Assembly: GCA_963834425.1 (NCBI GenBank)
Contig: CAWIBR010000013.1
Span: 1,178,001-1,242,000, forward strand
Length of the DNA stretch: 64,000 nt
Direction: 5' to 3'
DNA from: CAVURS01 sp963834425
GTDB lineage: Bacteria > Actinomycetota > Actinomycetes > Actinomycetales > CAVURS01
Shown: positions 17,721 to 26,346 of the stretch, piece after piece
Layout: each line of letters starts with the position of its first letter
How positions within the stretch are numbered: the first letter of the stretch is position 1
The notes under the pieces: generated by a model
Seen by the model: the letters and a program-made list of their open reading frames with translations, nothing else
What the model was told of the DNA's origin: nothing
Database searches by the model: none
Translations under genes and position numbers: made by a program

Positions 17721-19666
17721 CCACCGACAAAACCGACACCGACCGAGCCGACACCGCGCCGGCTCATCCGCTCGACCCCTTGAGCGCGGCGGAGATCCGC
17801 CAGGTCCGAGAGCTCCTGGCGCGAGAGCGCGGCGTCGGTGACCGCTGGCGCTGGGCGTCCGTCGAGCTGCGCGAGCCGGCCAAGGACGAAGTCCTGGCCT
17901 ACCGCTCGGGCGACCCGTTCGAGCGGCAGGCCCAGGCGGTGGTCTGGAACCGCGCCGACGGCGAGGCCTACGTCGCCGACGTGTCGCTCACGGCCGACAC
18001 GGTGCTGAGGTGGCATCAGGTCGCCGAGGACGAGTACCCGAACATGACGGTCGACGAGTGGCACGAGTGCGACGAGTTCCTGCACCACGAGCCACGACTC
18101 ATCGAGGCGCTGGCCCAGCGCGGCATCACCGACCTCAGCCTGGTCCTGGTCGACACCTGGGCCTACGGCGCGGCGTTGGTCCCCGAGCGCTTCCGCGGCC
18201 GGCGGATCGGGTGGGGGGACGTCTGGGTGCGAGCGACGCCCGACGGCAACCCCTATGCGCATCCCGTGGGCAACCTGCATCCGATCATCGACCTCAACGA
18301 GATGACGTTGCTGGACATCGAGGACGGCGGCCCGGTCCAGCCCGTGGGCACACCCGAGCCGCCGATCCAGGGCGAGTACCTGCCGGCCCTGGTCGGTGGG
18401 CCGCAGCGCGAGGTCGCGCCGTTGGACATCGTCCAGCCCGAGGGCCCCTCGTTCACGCTCGAGGGCAACCTGCTCCGCTGGCAGAACTGGGAGATGCGGG
18501 TCGGCTTCAACTTCCGCGAGGCGATGGTCCTGCACACCGTCGGCTACCGCGACGGAGGTCGGCTGCGGCCGGTGGCCCACCGGCTGTCCTTCGCGGAGAT
18601 GGTGGTGCCCTACCGCGACCCGTCGCCGGACCATTACCGGCGTACGGCGTTCGACATCGGCGAGTGGGGTCTGGGCTTCATGACCACGTCGCTGACCCTG
18701 GGCTGCGACTGCCTCGGCGAGATCCGCTATCTCGACGCGGTGCTGCACGACTCGCACGCGGAGCCGGTGACGATCCCCAACGCGATCTGCATCCACGAGG
18801 AGGACAACGCGATCCTGTGGAAGCACGTCGATCCGGTGTCCGGCACCGAGGTCCGCCGGATGCGCCGGCTCGTGCTGTCCTTCCACGCGACCGTGGCCAA
18901 CTACGAGTACCTCGTCTACTGGCGCTTCTACCAGGACGGCAACATCGAGTGCGAGGTCCGGGCCACGGGGATCATGGTCACCAGCCGGTTCGCGCCGGAC
19001 GAAGAGGTGACCCACGGCACGGTCGTGGACCACTCGACCTACGCGCCGTTCCACCAGCACTTCATCGTCGCCCGGCTCGACCTGGACATCGACGGCGCCG
19101 GGCACAACACCGTGCTGGAGACCCACACCGAGCCCGAGCCGATCGGCCCGGCCAACCCGCACGGCCTCGGGCTGATCGCCAAGGCCCGGCCTCTGCGCAC
19201 CGAGTTGGAGGGCATCCGCGATCCCGACTGGGCCAGCCAGCGGTCCTGGAAGGTGGTGAACACCCAGTCCCGCAACGGTTTTGGCGGATCGGTCGGTTAC
19301 AAGCTGGTGCCCAGCGCCAGCATCCCGTCGATGTTCGACCCGGCCGCGCCGGTGCTGCACCGGGCGGCGGCCATCGCCCACACGCTGTGGGTCACGCCGT
19401 TCGCCGAGTCGGAGCGGTGGCCGTGCGGCGACTTCCCGAACCAGAGCGAGCAGGACAAGGGCCTGCCGGTCTGGACCGCGGCCGACCGACCGATCGAGGA
19501 CGTCGATGTCGTGCTCTGGTACGTCTTCGGCATCCACCACGTGACCCGGCCGGAGGACTGGCCGATCATGCCGTCGGACACGGTGTCCTTCTGGCTGAAG
19601 CCGTTTGGCTTCTTCGACCGCAACCCCTCACTCGACGTGCCGCCCAACCCGGGCCACTGCGAGTAG
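17717..19666 (+). CDS. copper-containing primary-amine oxidase
   Basis: 649 residues; converts R-CH2-NH2 + O2 to aldehyde, ammonia and H2O2 using copper and a self-made topaquinone. The quinone precursor is Tyr396 in the consensus T-x-x-N-Y-(D/E) (TVANYEY). Copper ligands His446 and His448 (HQHF) and a third at His607/608 (GIHHVTRPEDWPIMP) are present, as is the catalytic-base Asp313 (AFDIGEWGLG). All key residues are intact. The GTG at 17717 overlaps the preceding stop. No signal peptide is seen, so it should be cytosolic like Arthrobacter enzymes. It could deaminate the product of the neighbouring oxidoreductases or an aromatic amine. Confidence 0.93.
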   Translation: MTTDKTDTDRADTAPAHPLDPLSAAEIRQVRELLARERGVGDRWRWASVELREPAKDEVLAYRSGDPFERQAQAVVWNRADGEAYVADVSLTADTVLRWHQVAEDEYPNMTVDEWHECDEFLHHEPRLIEALAQRGITDLSLVLVDTWAYGAALVPERFRGRRIGWGDVWVRATPDGNPYAHPVGNLHPIIDLNEMTLLDIEDGGPVQPVGTPEPPIQGEYLPALVGGPQREVAPLDIVQPEGPSFTLEGNLLRWQNWEMRVGFNFREAMVLHTVGYRDGGRLRPVAHRLSFAEMVVPYRDPSPDHYRRTAFDIGEWGLGFMTTSLTLGCDCLGEIRYLDAVLHDSHAEPVTIPNAICIHEEDNAILWKHVDPVSGTEVRRMRRLVLSFHATVANYEYLVYWRFYQDGNIECEVRATGIMVTSRFAPDEEVTHGTVVDHSTYAPFHQHFIVARLDLDIDGAGHNTVLETHTEPEPIGPANPHGLGLIAKARPLRTELEGIRDPDWASQRSWKVVNTQSRNGFGGSVGYKLVPSASIPSMFDPAAPVLHRAAAIAHTLWVTPFAESERWPCGDFPNQSEQDKGLPVWTAADRPIEDVDVVLWYVFGIHHVTRPEDWPIMPSDTVSFWLKPFGFFDRNPSLDVPPNPGHCE

Positions 19667-19675
19667 GCCGTCGGG

Positions 19676-20461
19676 ATGGCTCTGCTGCGCTGCGACTTCA
19701 CCTCCGAGGTGCTCAAGATGGACACCTCGATGACCGTCATCCTGCCTCAGGACCTGCGCACGCCCTTCTCCCCCGAGCCAGCGCCCATCTCGACCGCTCC
19801 CCCCGTGCTTTATCTGCTGCACGGCCTCGGCGATGACGGGTCGGCCTGGTCGCGGCAGACGGCCATCGAGCGGTACGTCGCGCCGCTCGGCCTGGCCGTG
19901 GTGATGCCGCAGGTCGGTCGCAGCTTCTACGCCGACCAGGTGCACGGGCAGCCCTACTGGACCTTCCTGTCCGAGGAGCTGCCCGTCCTGGTCGACGCGA
20001 TGTTCCGCGTCTCCACCCGGCGCGAGGACACCTTCGTCGCCGGCCTGTCGATGGGCGGTTTCGGCGCCATGAAGTGGGCGCTGCGCGACCCAGAGCGCTT
20101 TGCGGCCGTCGCGAGCATCTCCGGGGTCCTGGACTCGGCCCAGGTGCGACGGGGCCGCGAGCCGCATCGCGAAGCGGTCATGGAGGCAGCCTTCGGCGAA
20201 GGCGACATCGACGGCACCGACAACGACGTGCGGCATCTCCTGGTCGAGGCGGCCGACAGCGGTCGCTCCCTGCCGGCGATGTACATCTGCTGCGGCGAGC
20301 AGGACGCCCTGCATCACTCCAACGTCCAGTTCGCCCGGCTGGCAACGGATCTCGGCGTCCCGCTGACGGCCGAGTTCGGCCCGGGCGCCCATGACTGGGC
20401 CTACTTCGACGCGGGCATCCGCCGGGTCCTCGGCTGGCTGCCGCTGGCCCGCCGCCCCTGA
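19676..20461 (+). CDS. esterase D / S-formylglutathione-hydrolase-type alpha/beta hydrolase
   Basis: 261-residue serine hydrolase. It has the oxyanion region YLLHGLGDDGSAW, the nucleophile elbow GLSMGG with Ser125, and the catalytic His in GAHDWAYFD. It resembles tributyrin esterase/EstA and esterase D. It starts 9 nt after the amine oxidase stop, so it is the last gene of the operon. If the pathway releases formaldehyde, a thiol-ester hydrolase would be logical, but this organism probably uses mycothiol rather than glutathione; the role is inference. Confidence 0.82.
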   Translation: MALLRCDFTSEVLKMDTSMTVILPQDLRTPFSPEPAPISTAPPVLYLLHGLGDDGSAWSRQTAIERYVAPLGLAVVMPQVGRSFYADQVHGQPYWTFLSEELPVLVDAMFRVSTRREDTFVAGLSMGGFGAMKWALRDPERFAAVASISGVLDSAQVRRGREPHREAVMEAAFGEGDIDGTDNDVRHLLVEAADSGRSLPAMYICCGEQDALHHSNVQFARLATDLGVPLTAEFGPGAHDWAYFDAGIRRVLGWLPLARRP

Positions 20462-20477
20462 CGCACGAACACCGATC

Positions 20478-20513
20478 CGGCCGAGTCTGAGCCGCAAGCC
20501 TCAGCCGAGGCCG
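20478..20513. terminator. imperfect hairpin between convergent esterase and glycosyltransferase genes
   Basis: Outer arms CGGCC (20478-20482) and GGCCG (20509-20513) and inner arms CTGAG (20487-20491) and CTCAG (20500-20504), separated by a 4-nt internal mismatch. It lies in the 39-bp gap between convergent stops and slightly overlaps the glycosyltransferase stop. It is plausible as a bidirectional terminator but not strong. Confidence 0.4.
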
Positions 20514-21805
20514 ACGGACTCGACCAGCTCGGCGGCGCGCGCCACGCCATCGGCCGCGCGGATCCGGGCCCCCGCCGCGGACAGCCGGGCCCGCAACGCC
20601 ACATCGCCCAGGAGGCCGCTCAACGCCTCGTGCAGCTGGGCGTCGGTGTAACGGTAGGTGTCCAGGCGCACGCCGTACCCCTGCTCGTGCACCCGCTGCG
20701 CGTTGTCGTACTGGTCCCAGAAGAGCGGCATGAGGATCATCGGCTTCCCGAAGTGCATCGCCTCGGTCGTCGTGTTGTTGCCGCCGTGGGTGATGACCAG
20801 GTCGACCAACGGCAGCACGCTGGTCTGGGGCACGAACTCGGCGCCCCACATGTTGTCGGCGAGCTCCAGCTCGCGGTGCAGCGGACCCATCGACACGACG
20901 TAGCGGTAGGGCGTGACGGCCAGCGCGGCCAGGGTCCGTTGCATCAGCCCAAGGTCGGCGCTGCCGAGCGAGCCGAGGCTGAAATAGACCAGCGGCCGGC
21001 CGTCGTCGGCGATCTGCTCCGGCAGCTCGAACGTCGCATCCGTGGTCCGGACGGAGGACTCCAGCCGATGCCAGGTCGGGTCCAGCGGGCGGGCCTCGAC
21101 GTAGTCCAGCTCCTCGGGGTAGACGTAGAGGTTGAGCCGGTCCGAGGTGTGGATGAACTCCAGGTCGGGCAGCCCCGGGGCGCCCTGCTCGCGCATGAAG
21201 GCATCGAAGGACCCCCACAGCTCGCGGTGGGTCCGGTCGTACTCCTGGCGGAAGTCGGCCCACTCACTCGGGTCATCGGCCGGCAACCCGGAGAAGGTCG
21301 GCGCGACGCCGGTTCCCTTGACCTCCAACGGATTGCAACTCACGATCCGGATGTACGGCGCGGGGCTGGTCAGCAGGGCCGGGAAGCCGACAACGTTGTC
21401 CTGGACGATGACGTCCGGCTGGTTGCGGCCGATGATGTCCTTCAGCTGCGGCTCGCAATAGCGGGCGCCGTTGACCAGCTCCTCGAAGACCGGCCGCACG
21501 AACGTGTCGAGCTGGTCGCGCGTGGGCTTGCGGAACTCCGGCGAGGTGTCGCGCACGAAGTCCTTCCAGAACTGGCCGGCGTCCGGCTCCGGCTCGCCCG
21601 GCGCCGGAGGTGGGGGCGGCGGCGCGAGATCGACCAGGTCCTCCTCGAATCCCAGCGGCTGGAGCTTGCCGGCCCACGAGGCCTCGGCCGCGAAGACCAC
21701 GCGGTGACCCCGGGACCGTAAGACGTTGCCGATGCCGACGCAGTTGTTCGTGGGCCCGTAGGCGCTCTCCGGCATGAAGAGAAAGGTCAGACGGCGCGAC
21801 GGCAT
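20501..21805 (-). CDS. MGT-family UDP-glycosyltransferase (GT1, GT-B fold)
   Basis: 434 residues. The N-terminal acceptor domain begins LTFLFMPESAYGPTNNCVGIG. The C-terminal donor domain contains the signature HGGNNTTTEAMHFGKPMILM followed by FWDQYDNAQR, characteristic of macrolide/flavonoid-type GT1 enzymes that transfer sugar from a nucleotide diphosphate. VVFAAEASW marks the first Rossmann strand. There is no biosynthetic gene cluster around it, so an aglycone cannot be guessed; such isolated enzymes often inactivate xenobiotics. It is divergent from the kinase gene, with 109 bp between. Confidence 0.85.
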   Translation of the reverse strand: MPSRRLTFLFMPESAYGPTNNCVGIGNVLRSRGHRVVFAAEASWAGKLQPLGFEEDLVDLAPPPPPPAPGEPEPDAGQFWKDFVRDTSPEFRKPTRDQLDTFVRPVFEELVNGARYCEPQLKDIIGRNQPDVIVQDNVVGFPALLTSPAPYIRIVSCNPLEVKGTGVAPTFSGLPADDPSEWADFRQEYDRTHRELWGSFDAFMREQGAPGLPDLEFIHTSDRLNLYVYPEELDYVEARPLDPTWHRLESSVRTTDATFELPEQIADDGRPLVYFSLGSLGSADLGLMQRTLAALAVTPYRYVVSMGPLHRELELADNMWGAEFVPQTSVLPLVDLVITHGGNNTTTEAMHFGKPMILMPLFWDQYDNAQRVHEQGYGVRLDTYRYTDAQLHEALSGLLGDVALRARLSAAGARIRAADGVARAAELVESVGLG

Positions 21806-21914
21806 AACGTCCCTTCCACGATGTCCCGAGGTCTCTGGGATTCAATGGGCTGACCAGGGACTCAGTCAACCGTGACTGCCCGTCTTCAGAACCGTCGAGC
21901 CGCGGAGGGCCCCG

Positions 21915-23153
21915 ATGCCGGAACGGCTCCCGCTGGGTGGCGGCATCGACGTCGTCCTCCAGGAGCGCCCGAGCAACGGCGATGGCGCGGACCGGACCCA
22001 AGGCTGGGACGTCCGGGTGCTCCATCCCGACGGCACGCCCTGCGGGCCCGGCGAAGGCGCATCCCAGGACCTGGTCGCCCTCCTGGCCACCCGCGGCGAC
22101 CTCACCGACCGATGGCAGGTGCTGCGCCTCGCGACCTTGCCTGCCGTGACCGGCGAGCGGCCGATCGACGTCGACCAGACCAACACGTCGGTCGTTGTCG
22201 GGGAGGCCCTCGTCGTGAAGTGGCAGCGCATGGTGGCCGACCGCCAGCATCCGGCCATGGCGGCGCTGGCCCAGTTGGGGGCCGTCGACTTCGGACCGAT
22301 GCCCACGACGTACGCCGTGTTGACCTGGACCAGCCCGCGCGGTCACACCCTTCCCGTCGCCTACGTCTCGGACTACCTGACCGCGGCGCGGGACGGCTGG
22401 ACCTGGTGCGTCGACCTGGTGCGCTCGCTCGCTGAGCGTGGCCCGCGCGATCCCTGGTCCACGGGGCTGCCGGCGCGGTTGGGTCAGCTGACCGCCGAGC
22501 TGCACGTTGCCCTGGCGACGCCAACTCACGTCTTCCCCCGGCCGGTCCAGTCGGCCGGAGCCAGCCGCGTGCAGCGCTGGTACGACGCCGCGTTCGCGAT
22601 GCTCGACCAGGCGCTGCACCTGCCGGATCCGGAGGTCGCGCGGGCGGTCAGCCAGCGGGCCGATGCGATCGCCGCGTGCTTCGACGCCACTCTGGGCGAC
22701 GAGCACGTGCTCGCCGGCACCCCTGTCCAGCACATCCACGGCGATCTGCACGTCGGCCAGGTGCTGCGCTGGAGCGAGGGGTTGGCGGTCGTCGACTTCG
22801 ACGGCAATCCGGTGGCGGCGAGCGACGGTGGGCTGATGCACCCCGCGGCCCGGGACGTCGCGCAGATGGCTCGGAGCCTGGACCACGTCGGGCAGGTGGT
22901 GCTCCACCACAACCCGGACCTGGACCCGACGCCGATCCGCGAGTGGATGGCCGACAGCCGCGAGGAGTTCCTCGACGCCTACCGAAACACGTTGCAGAGC
23001 AACGGAATGGGCTATGTGCTCGACGAGCGGCTCCTCGGCGCGTTCGAGCTGGAACAGGAGCTGCGCGAGCTGGTCTACGCCGCGCGACACCTGCCGCGCT
23101 GGACCTACGCCCCGCTGGGGACGTTCACCGAGATGCTGCCCGGCGAGGCCTGA
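21915..23153 (+). CDS. maltokinase/glucosamine-kinase-like phosphotransferase
   Basis: 412 residues. A maltokinase-type N-terminal cap precedes an APH-like kinase fold: QTNTSVVVGEALVVKWQR carries the ATP Lys, HGDLHVGQVLRW is the catalytic loop and VVDFDGNP the metal site. The C-terminus (ELVYAARHLPRWTYAP) is also typical. The family includes maltokinase (Mak/Pep2) of the TreS-GlgE route and actinobacterial glucosamine kinases. No treS, glgE or glgB is adjacent, so glucosamine kinase is a real alternative. The glycogen genes lie about 8 kb away. Confidence 0.75.
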   Translation: MPERLPLGGGIDVVLQERPSNGDGADRTQGWDVRVLHPDGTPCGPGEGASQDLVALLATRGDLTDRWQVLRLATLPAVTGERPIDVDQTNTSVVVGEALVVKWQRMVADRQHPAMAALAQLGAVDFGPMPTTYAVLTWTSPRGHTLPVAYVSDYLTAARDGWTWCVDLVRSLAERGPRDPWSTGLPARLGQLTAELHVALATPTHVFPRPVQSAGASRVQRWYDAAFAMLDQALHLPDPEVARAVSQRADAIAACFDATLGDEHVLAGTPVQHIHGDLHVGQVLRWSEGLAVVDFDGNPVAASDGGLMHPAARDVAQMARSLDHVGQVVLHHNPDLDPTPIREWMADSREEFLDAYRNTLQSNGMGYVLDERLLGAFELEQELRELVYAARHLPRWTYAPLGTFTEMLPGEA

Positions 23154-23221
23154 AGGCCGTTTCAAGTCGCGGGACGTGCGGTTCACTGCCACGCTCGTTG
23201 GTGAACTCACGGAAGGGAGAA

Positions 23222-23380
23222 ATGGTGATAATTCTCGGAGCCATCCTGATGATTCTGGGCTTCGTCTTCGGGATCCCGATCCTGTGGACGATCGGCATCG
23301 TGTTGCTCGTGATCGGTTTGATCCTGCTGCTGCTCGGCCGGGGCGGACGCCAGATCGGCGGCCGGGCCCACTACTACTGA
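23222..23380 (+). CDS. small hydrophobic membrane protein (DUF6131-like), 52 aa
   Basis: A 52-residue protein made almost entirely of one long or two short hydrophobic segments (residues 2-38, ILGAILMILGFVFGIPIL and IGIVLLVIGLILLLLG) with a Gly/Arg-rich cytoplasmic tail GRGGRQIGGRAHYY. A strong ribosome site, GGAAGGGAG, precedes ATG 23222. Peptides of this type are widespread in actinobacteria. It is followed by a very strong hairpin, consistent with an independently transcribed unit. Function unknown. Confidence 0.75.
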   Translation: MVIILGAILMILGFVFGIPILWTIGIVLLVIGLILLLLGRGGRQIGGRAHYY

Positions 23381-23432
23381 TCGATCGAACGCGACCCAAA
23401 GCCTCGCGGCCCGACCGCAGGTGTCCGGGGAA

Positions 23433-23465
23433 CTACCGGGGACGGCCATCGGCCGTCCCCGGTAG
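23433..23465. terminator. perfect 15-bp hairpin terminator
   Basis: CTACCGGGGACGGCC (23433-23447) and GGCCGTCCCCGGTAG (23451-23465) are perfect complements around a 3-nt loop (ATC), the strongest hairpin I noticed in the window. It lies 52 bp past the small membrane protein. There is no T-tract. The 182-bp gap 23381-23562 holds nothing else recognisable apart from the promoter of the PEBP gene. Confidence 0.75.
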
Positions 23466-23562
23466 CGTGTCCGGAGACGGTTCCTGACGCGCTGCCGGGA
23501 GCCTGATCCAAGGCTGAATCTCGTCCGACCCCGTCCCATCTCGTCTCAGGGAGTGCGATCTC

Positions 23563-24111
23563 ATGCCGAGCCTGGACCGCCCCGTACACCCCGACCCCTA
23601 CAGCCTGCTGCCGGCCGTCGGGTCGTTCACGGTGACCTCGCCGGACCTCTCCGACGGCGGAGCCCTGCCCGATGCGCAGGTCTTCGACGACTGGGGGTTC
23701 AGCGGGGGCAACACCTCGCCGGCGCTGTCCTGGTCCGGTTTCCCGGACCAGACGAAGGGGTTCGCGGTGACCTGCTTCGACCCCGACGCTCCGACGCCGG
23801 CCGGCTTCTGGCACTGGACGGTCGCGGGCCTGGCCGCTTCGACGACCAGCCTCCCGACGGGTGCCGGCGCCCAGGGCGACGCGAGCCTTCCGGACGGGGC
23901 CTTCCAGGTGCGCAACGACTTCGGCACCGCGGCGTACTGCGGGGCCGCGCCGCCGCAGGGTGACCAGCCCCATCGCTACATGTTCGCGGTGCACGCCCTC
24001 GACACCGACGACCTCGGCATCGACGGCTCGGTCACGGCGACGGTCGCGGCGTTCAACATCGGCCTGCATACGCTGGCCCGCGCGGTCATCGCGCCGACCT
24101 ACTCCTGGTGA
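23563..24111 (+). CDS. YbhB/YbcL family PEBP-like protein
   Basis: 182-residue phosphatidylethanolamine-binding-protein fold of the bacterial Raf-kinase-inhibitor-like group. Conserved elements are GGNTSPALSWSG, CFDPDAPTPAGFWHW (anion pocket) and the C-terminal HRYMFAVHALD. There is no signal peptide, so it is cytosolic. The biochemical role of bacterial members is largely unknown. The downstream YbaK gene begins 7 nt after its stop, suggesting cotranscription. Confidence 0.88.
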   Translation: MPSLDRPVHPDPYSLLPAVGSFTVTSPDLSDGGALPDAQVFDDWGFSGGNTSPALSWSGFPDQTKGFAVTCFDPDAPTPAGFWHWTVAGLAASTTSLPTGAGAQGDASLPDGAFQVRNDFGTAAYCGAAPPQGDQPHRYMFAVHALDTDDLGIDGSVTATVAAFNIGLHTLARAVIAPTYSW

Positions 24112-24118
24112 GCCTGCG

Positions 24119-24661
24119 TTGACCACCGCCGGCACGCTCGAGCTGGTCCCGGTCGCCGACCGGCTCGACCTCGTGGCTGACCCGGTGGCCAAGGCCCTGA
24201 GCTCCTGGACCCGCACGCCGGACGTCTCAGTTGCGGAGATCGATCCCTCGCTCGCCGACACCGCGGCCCTGGTCGAGGCGGCCGACCTGCCGTTGGAGAT
24301 GTCCGCGAACTGCGTCGTCGTCGCCGGACGGCGAGGTGGCGACGAGCGCGTCGCGGCCTGTGTCGTCCTGGCCACCACGCGGGCCGATGTCAACGGGCTG
24401 GTCCGCCGGATGCTCGACGTCCGCAAGGCGTCGTTCCTCGCCATGGACCTGGCCGTCGAGTGGACCGGCATGGAGTACGGCGGGATCACGCCCGTGGGTC
24501 TGCCCGAGGACTGGTTCGTCCTGATCGACGCGGCCGTCGTGGCCACGCCGTACGTCGTGATCGGTTCGGGCGTGCGGCGCAGCAAGCTGGCCCTGCCGGG
24601 TGAGGCGCTGCACGACCTGCCCAACGTCCAGGTCGTCGACGGCCTCGGCCAGTTCACCTGA
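24119..24661 (+). CDS. YbaK/EbsC family aminoacyl-tRNA deacylase
   Basis: About 180 residues; predicted trans-editing hydrolase clearing mischarged aminoacyl-tRNA (prolyl-tRNA-editing fold). Family motifs are MLDVRKASFLAMDLAVEWTG and MEYGGITPVGLPEDWFVLID, and the C-terminal VIGSGVRRSKLALPGE. The start is uncertain: TTG 24119 is the first usable codon after the PEBP stop and fits the family N-terminus; no ATG or GTG start lies nearby in frame. The specific amino acid edited is not predictable from motifs alone. Confidence 0.8.
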   Translation: MTTAGTLELVPVADRLDLVADPVAKALSSWTRTPDVSVAEIDPSLADTAALVEAADLPLEMSANCVVVAGRRGGDERVAACVVLATTRADVNGLVRRMLDVRKASFLAMDLAVEWTGMEYGGITPVGLPEDWFVLIDAAVVATPYVVIGSGVRRSKLALPGEALHDLPNVQVVDGLGQFT

Positions 24662-24668
24662 TCTCGAG

Positions 24669-25475
24669 TCAGGCCCGCAACGCATAGAAGGCGACGGCCG
24701 CTGCCGCGGCGACGTTGAGCGAGTCGACTCCCCCGGCCATCGGGATCCGGACCCGCAGGTCGGCGGCCTCCGCAGCGGCCGGCGAGAGCCCGTCGCCCTC
24801 GGTCCCGAGCACGACCGCCAGCCGCTCCGGCGCCTGAGTCGCGAGATCCTCGAGCGGCATCGCATCATCGGCCAGAGTCAGGGCCGCGACGACGAACCCG
24901 TTGTCCTGCAACGCTTTCAGCCCACCCGGCCACGGATCGAGCCGGGTCCACGGCACCTGGAAGACCGTGCCCATCGACACCCGGATCGACCGGCGATAGA
25001 ACGGGTCCGCGCACCGAGGGGTCACGAGCACGGCATCGACGCCGAGCGCCGCCGCGCTGCGGAAGGCGGCCCCGACGTTGGTGTGGTCGACGATGTCCTC
25101 CAGGATCGCCACCCGGCGCGCACCGGCCAGGACCGCTTCGAGCGACGGCAGGGCGGGGCGACGCATCGCGGCGATCGCCCCGCGGTGCAGGTGGAAGCCG
25201 GTCAGGGCCTCCAACACCTCGGGCTCTCCGACGTAGACCGGCACGCCCCCGGCCTCCGCCGACGCGACCAGATCGGCCAGGTCGTCCAGCCAGCGCGGCG
25301 CCATCAGGTAGGAGATCGGCCGGTGCCCGGCGGCCAGCGCGCGGCGGATCACCTTCTCGCTCTCGGCCAGATAGAGGCCCAGCACGGGCTCACTGCGGGT
25401 GCGCAGAGCGAGATCGGTCAGCCCGACGTACTCGCGCACTCGCGGGTCGGCTGGGTCGGTGATCGTCTCGACCAC
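24669..25475 (-). CDS. TrmH/SpoU family RNA 2'-O-methyltransferase
   Basis: 268 residues. An L30e-like N-terminal RNA-binding domain (residues ~20-105) precedes the SPOUT trefoil-knot domain with motif 1 NVGAAFRSAAALGVDAV, motif 2 VLGTEGDGLS and motif 3 IPMAGGVDSLNVAAAAAVAF. AdoMet-dependent 2'-O-methylation of rRNA or tRNA is expected. It begins 4 nt after the TSUP permease stop on the same strand and converges with YbaK. Thiostrepton-resistance-type and TrmH-type members are not distinguishable here. Confidence 0.88.
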   Translation of the reverse strand: MVETITDPADPRVREYVGLTDLALRTRSEPVLGLYLAESEKVIRRALAAGHRPISYLMAPRWLDDLADLVASAEAGGVPVYVGEPEVLEALTGFHLHRGAIAAMRRPALPSLEAVLAGARRVAILEDIVDHTNVGAAFRSAAALGVDAVLVTPRCADPFYRRSIRVSMGTVFQVPWTRLDPWPGGLKALQDNGFVVAALTLADDAMPLEDLATQAPERLAVVLGTEGDGLSPAAAEAADLRVRIPMAGGVDSLNVAAAAAVAFYALRA

Positions 25476-25479
25476 GGGA

Positions 25480-26259
25480 CTAGCCCACCAGCTTGATGAT
25501 CGCGGCCAGGCCGACGACGACGATCACGGCGCGCAGCACGGCCGGCGGCAGACGACGGCCGACCCGCGCGCCGATGATGCCGCCGAGCGTCGCGCCGACA
25601 GCCAGCAGCAGCACTGCGCCCCAGATGATCTTGTCCCAGGCCACGAGCATGAAGACGACCGCCGCGACCGAGTTCGCGACCAGGGCCAACAGGTTCTTGA
25701 TCGCGTTGACCCGCTGCAACGACTCCGGGAGCAACGACCCGAGCAGGCCCATCAGCAGCACGCCCTGGGCCGCGCCGAAGTAGCCGCCGTACATCCCGGT
25801 GGCGAAGACGCCCCCCACCAGAACGATTCGCTGCCCGCTGTGCTGGGTGCCCGTCTCGGCCTGCAACCGCTCGCGGCGCCGCGCCAGGGCCGGCTGCATC
25901 CGCGGCTGCACGATGACCAGGATCAGCGCGATGACGATCAACACCGGCACGATCGCCTTGAAGGCGGACGGTGGCAGGGCGAGCAGCAAGAGGGCGCCGG
26001 TCACCGAGCCCAGCAGGGACGCCGGTGCCAACAATCGGATCCGGCGCTCCTGCCCGACCAGCTCGGCCCGATAGCCCCAGGTGCCGCTGATGCCGCCGAA
26101 CACCATCCCGATGTTGTTGGAGATGTTGGCGCCGACCGCCGGGTAGCCGAAGGCCAGCAGGGTCGGGAAGGTGATCAGGGAGCCCGAGCCGACGATCGTG
26201 TTGATCGTGCCGGCCGCGACTCCGGCCAGGAAGATGGCGATGATCTCCCCGGCCGACAC
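25480..26259 (-). CDS. TSUP (TauE/SafE) family sulfite/organosulfonate permease
   Basis: 259-residue integral-membrane protein with about eight helices. The N-terminal half has the family signature GTINTIVGSGSLITFPTLLA and ISNNIGMVFGGISGTW; the second half repeats it as ATGMYGGYFGAAQGVLLMG. TSUP proteins move sulfite, sulfonates, thiosulfate or similar anions. It forms an apparent two-gene unit with the SpoU methylase. No sulfur-metabolism gene is nearby to specify the substrate. Confidence 0.85.
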   Translation of the reverse strand: MSAGEIIAIFLAGVAAGTINTIVGSGSLITFPTLLAFGYPAVGANISNNIGMVFGGISGTWGYRAELVGQERRIRLLAPASLLGSVTGALLLLALPPSAFKAIVPVLIVIALILVIVQPRMQPALARRRERLQAETGTQHSGQRIVLVGGVFATGMYGGYFGAAQGVLLMGLLGSLLPESLQRVNAIKNLLALVANSVAAVVFMLVAWDKIIWGAVLLLAVGATLGGIIGARVGRRLPPAVLRAVIVVVGLAAIIKLVG

Positions 26260-26346
26260 CGAGGCAGGCTATCGACGCAGCGCGCGCCTGCACGTCAAGG
26301 GTCGCCCCGTGGTCAAGGGTCGCCTCGCGGATGTCGACACACAGGC

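Noticed and set aside
17630..19540. 636-codon minus-strand frame opposite the amine oxidase
   Set aside because: The plus-strand amine oxidase has all catalytic residues; the antisense product shows no domain.
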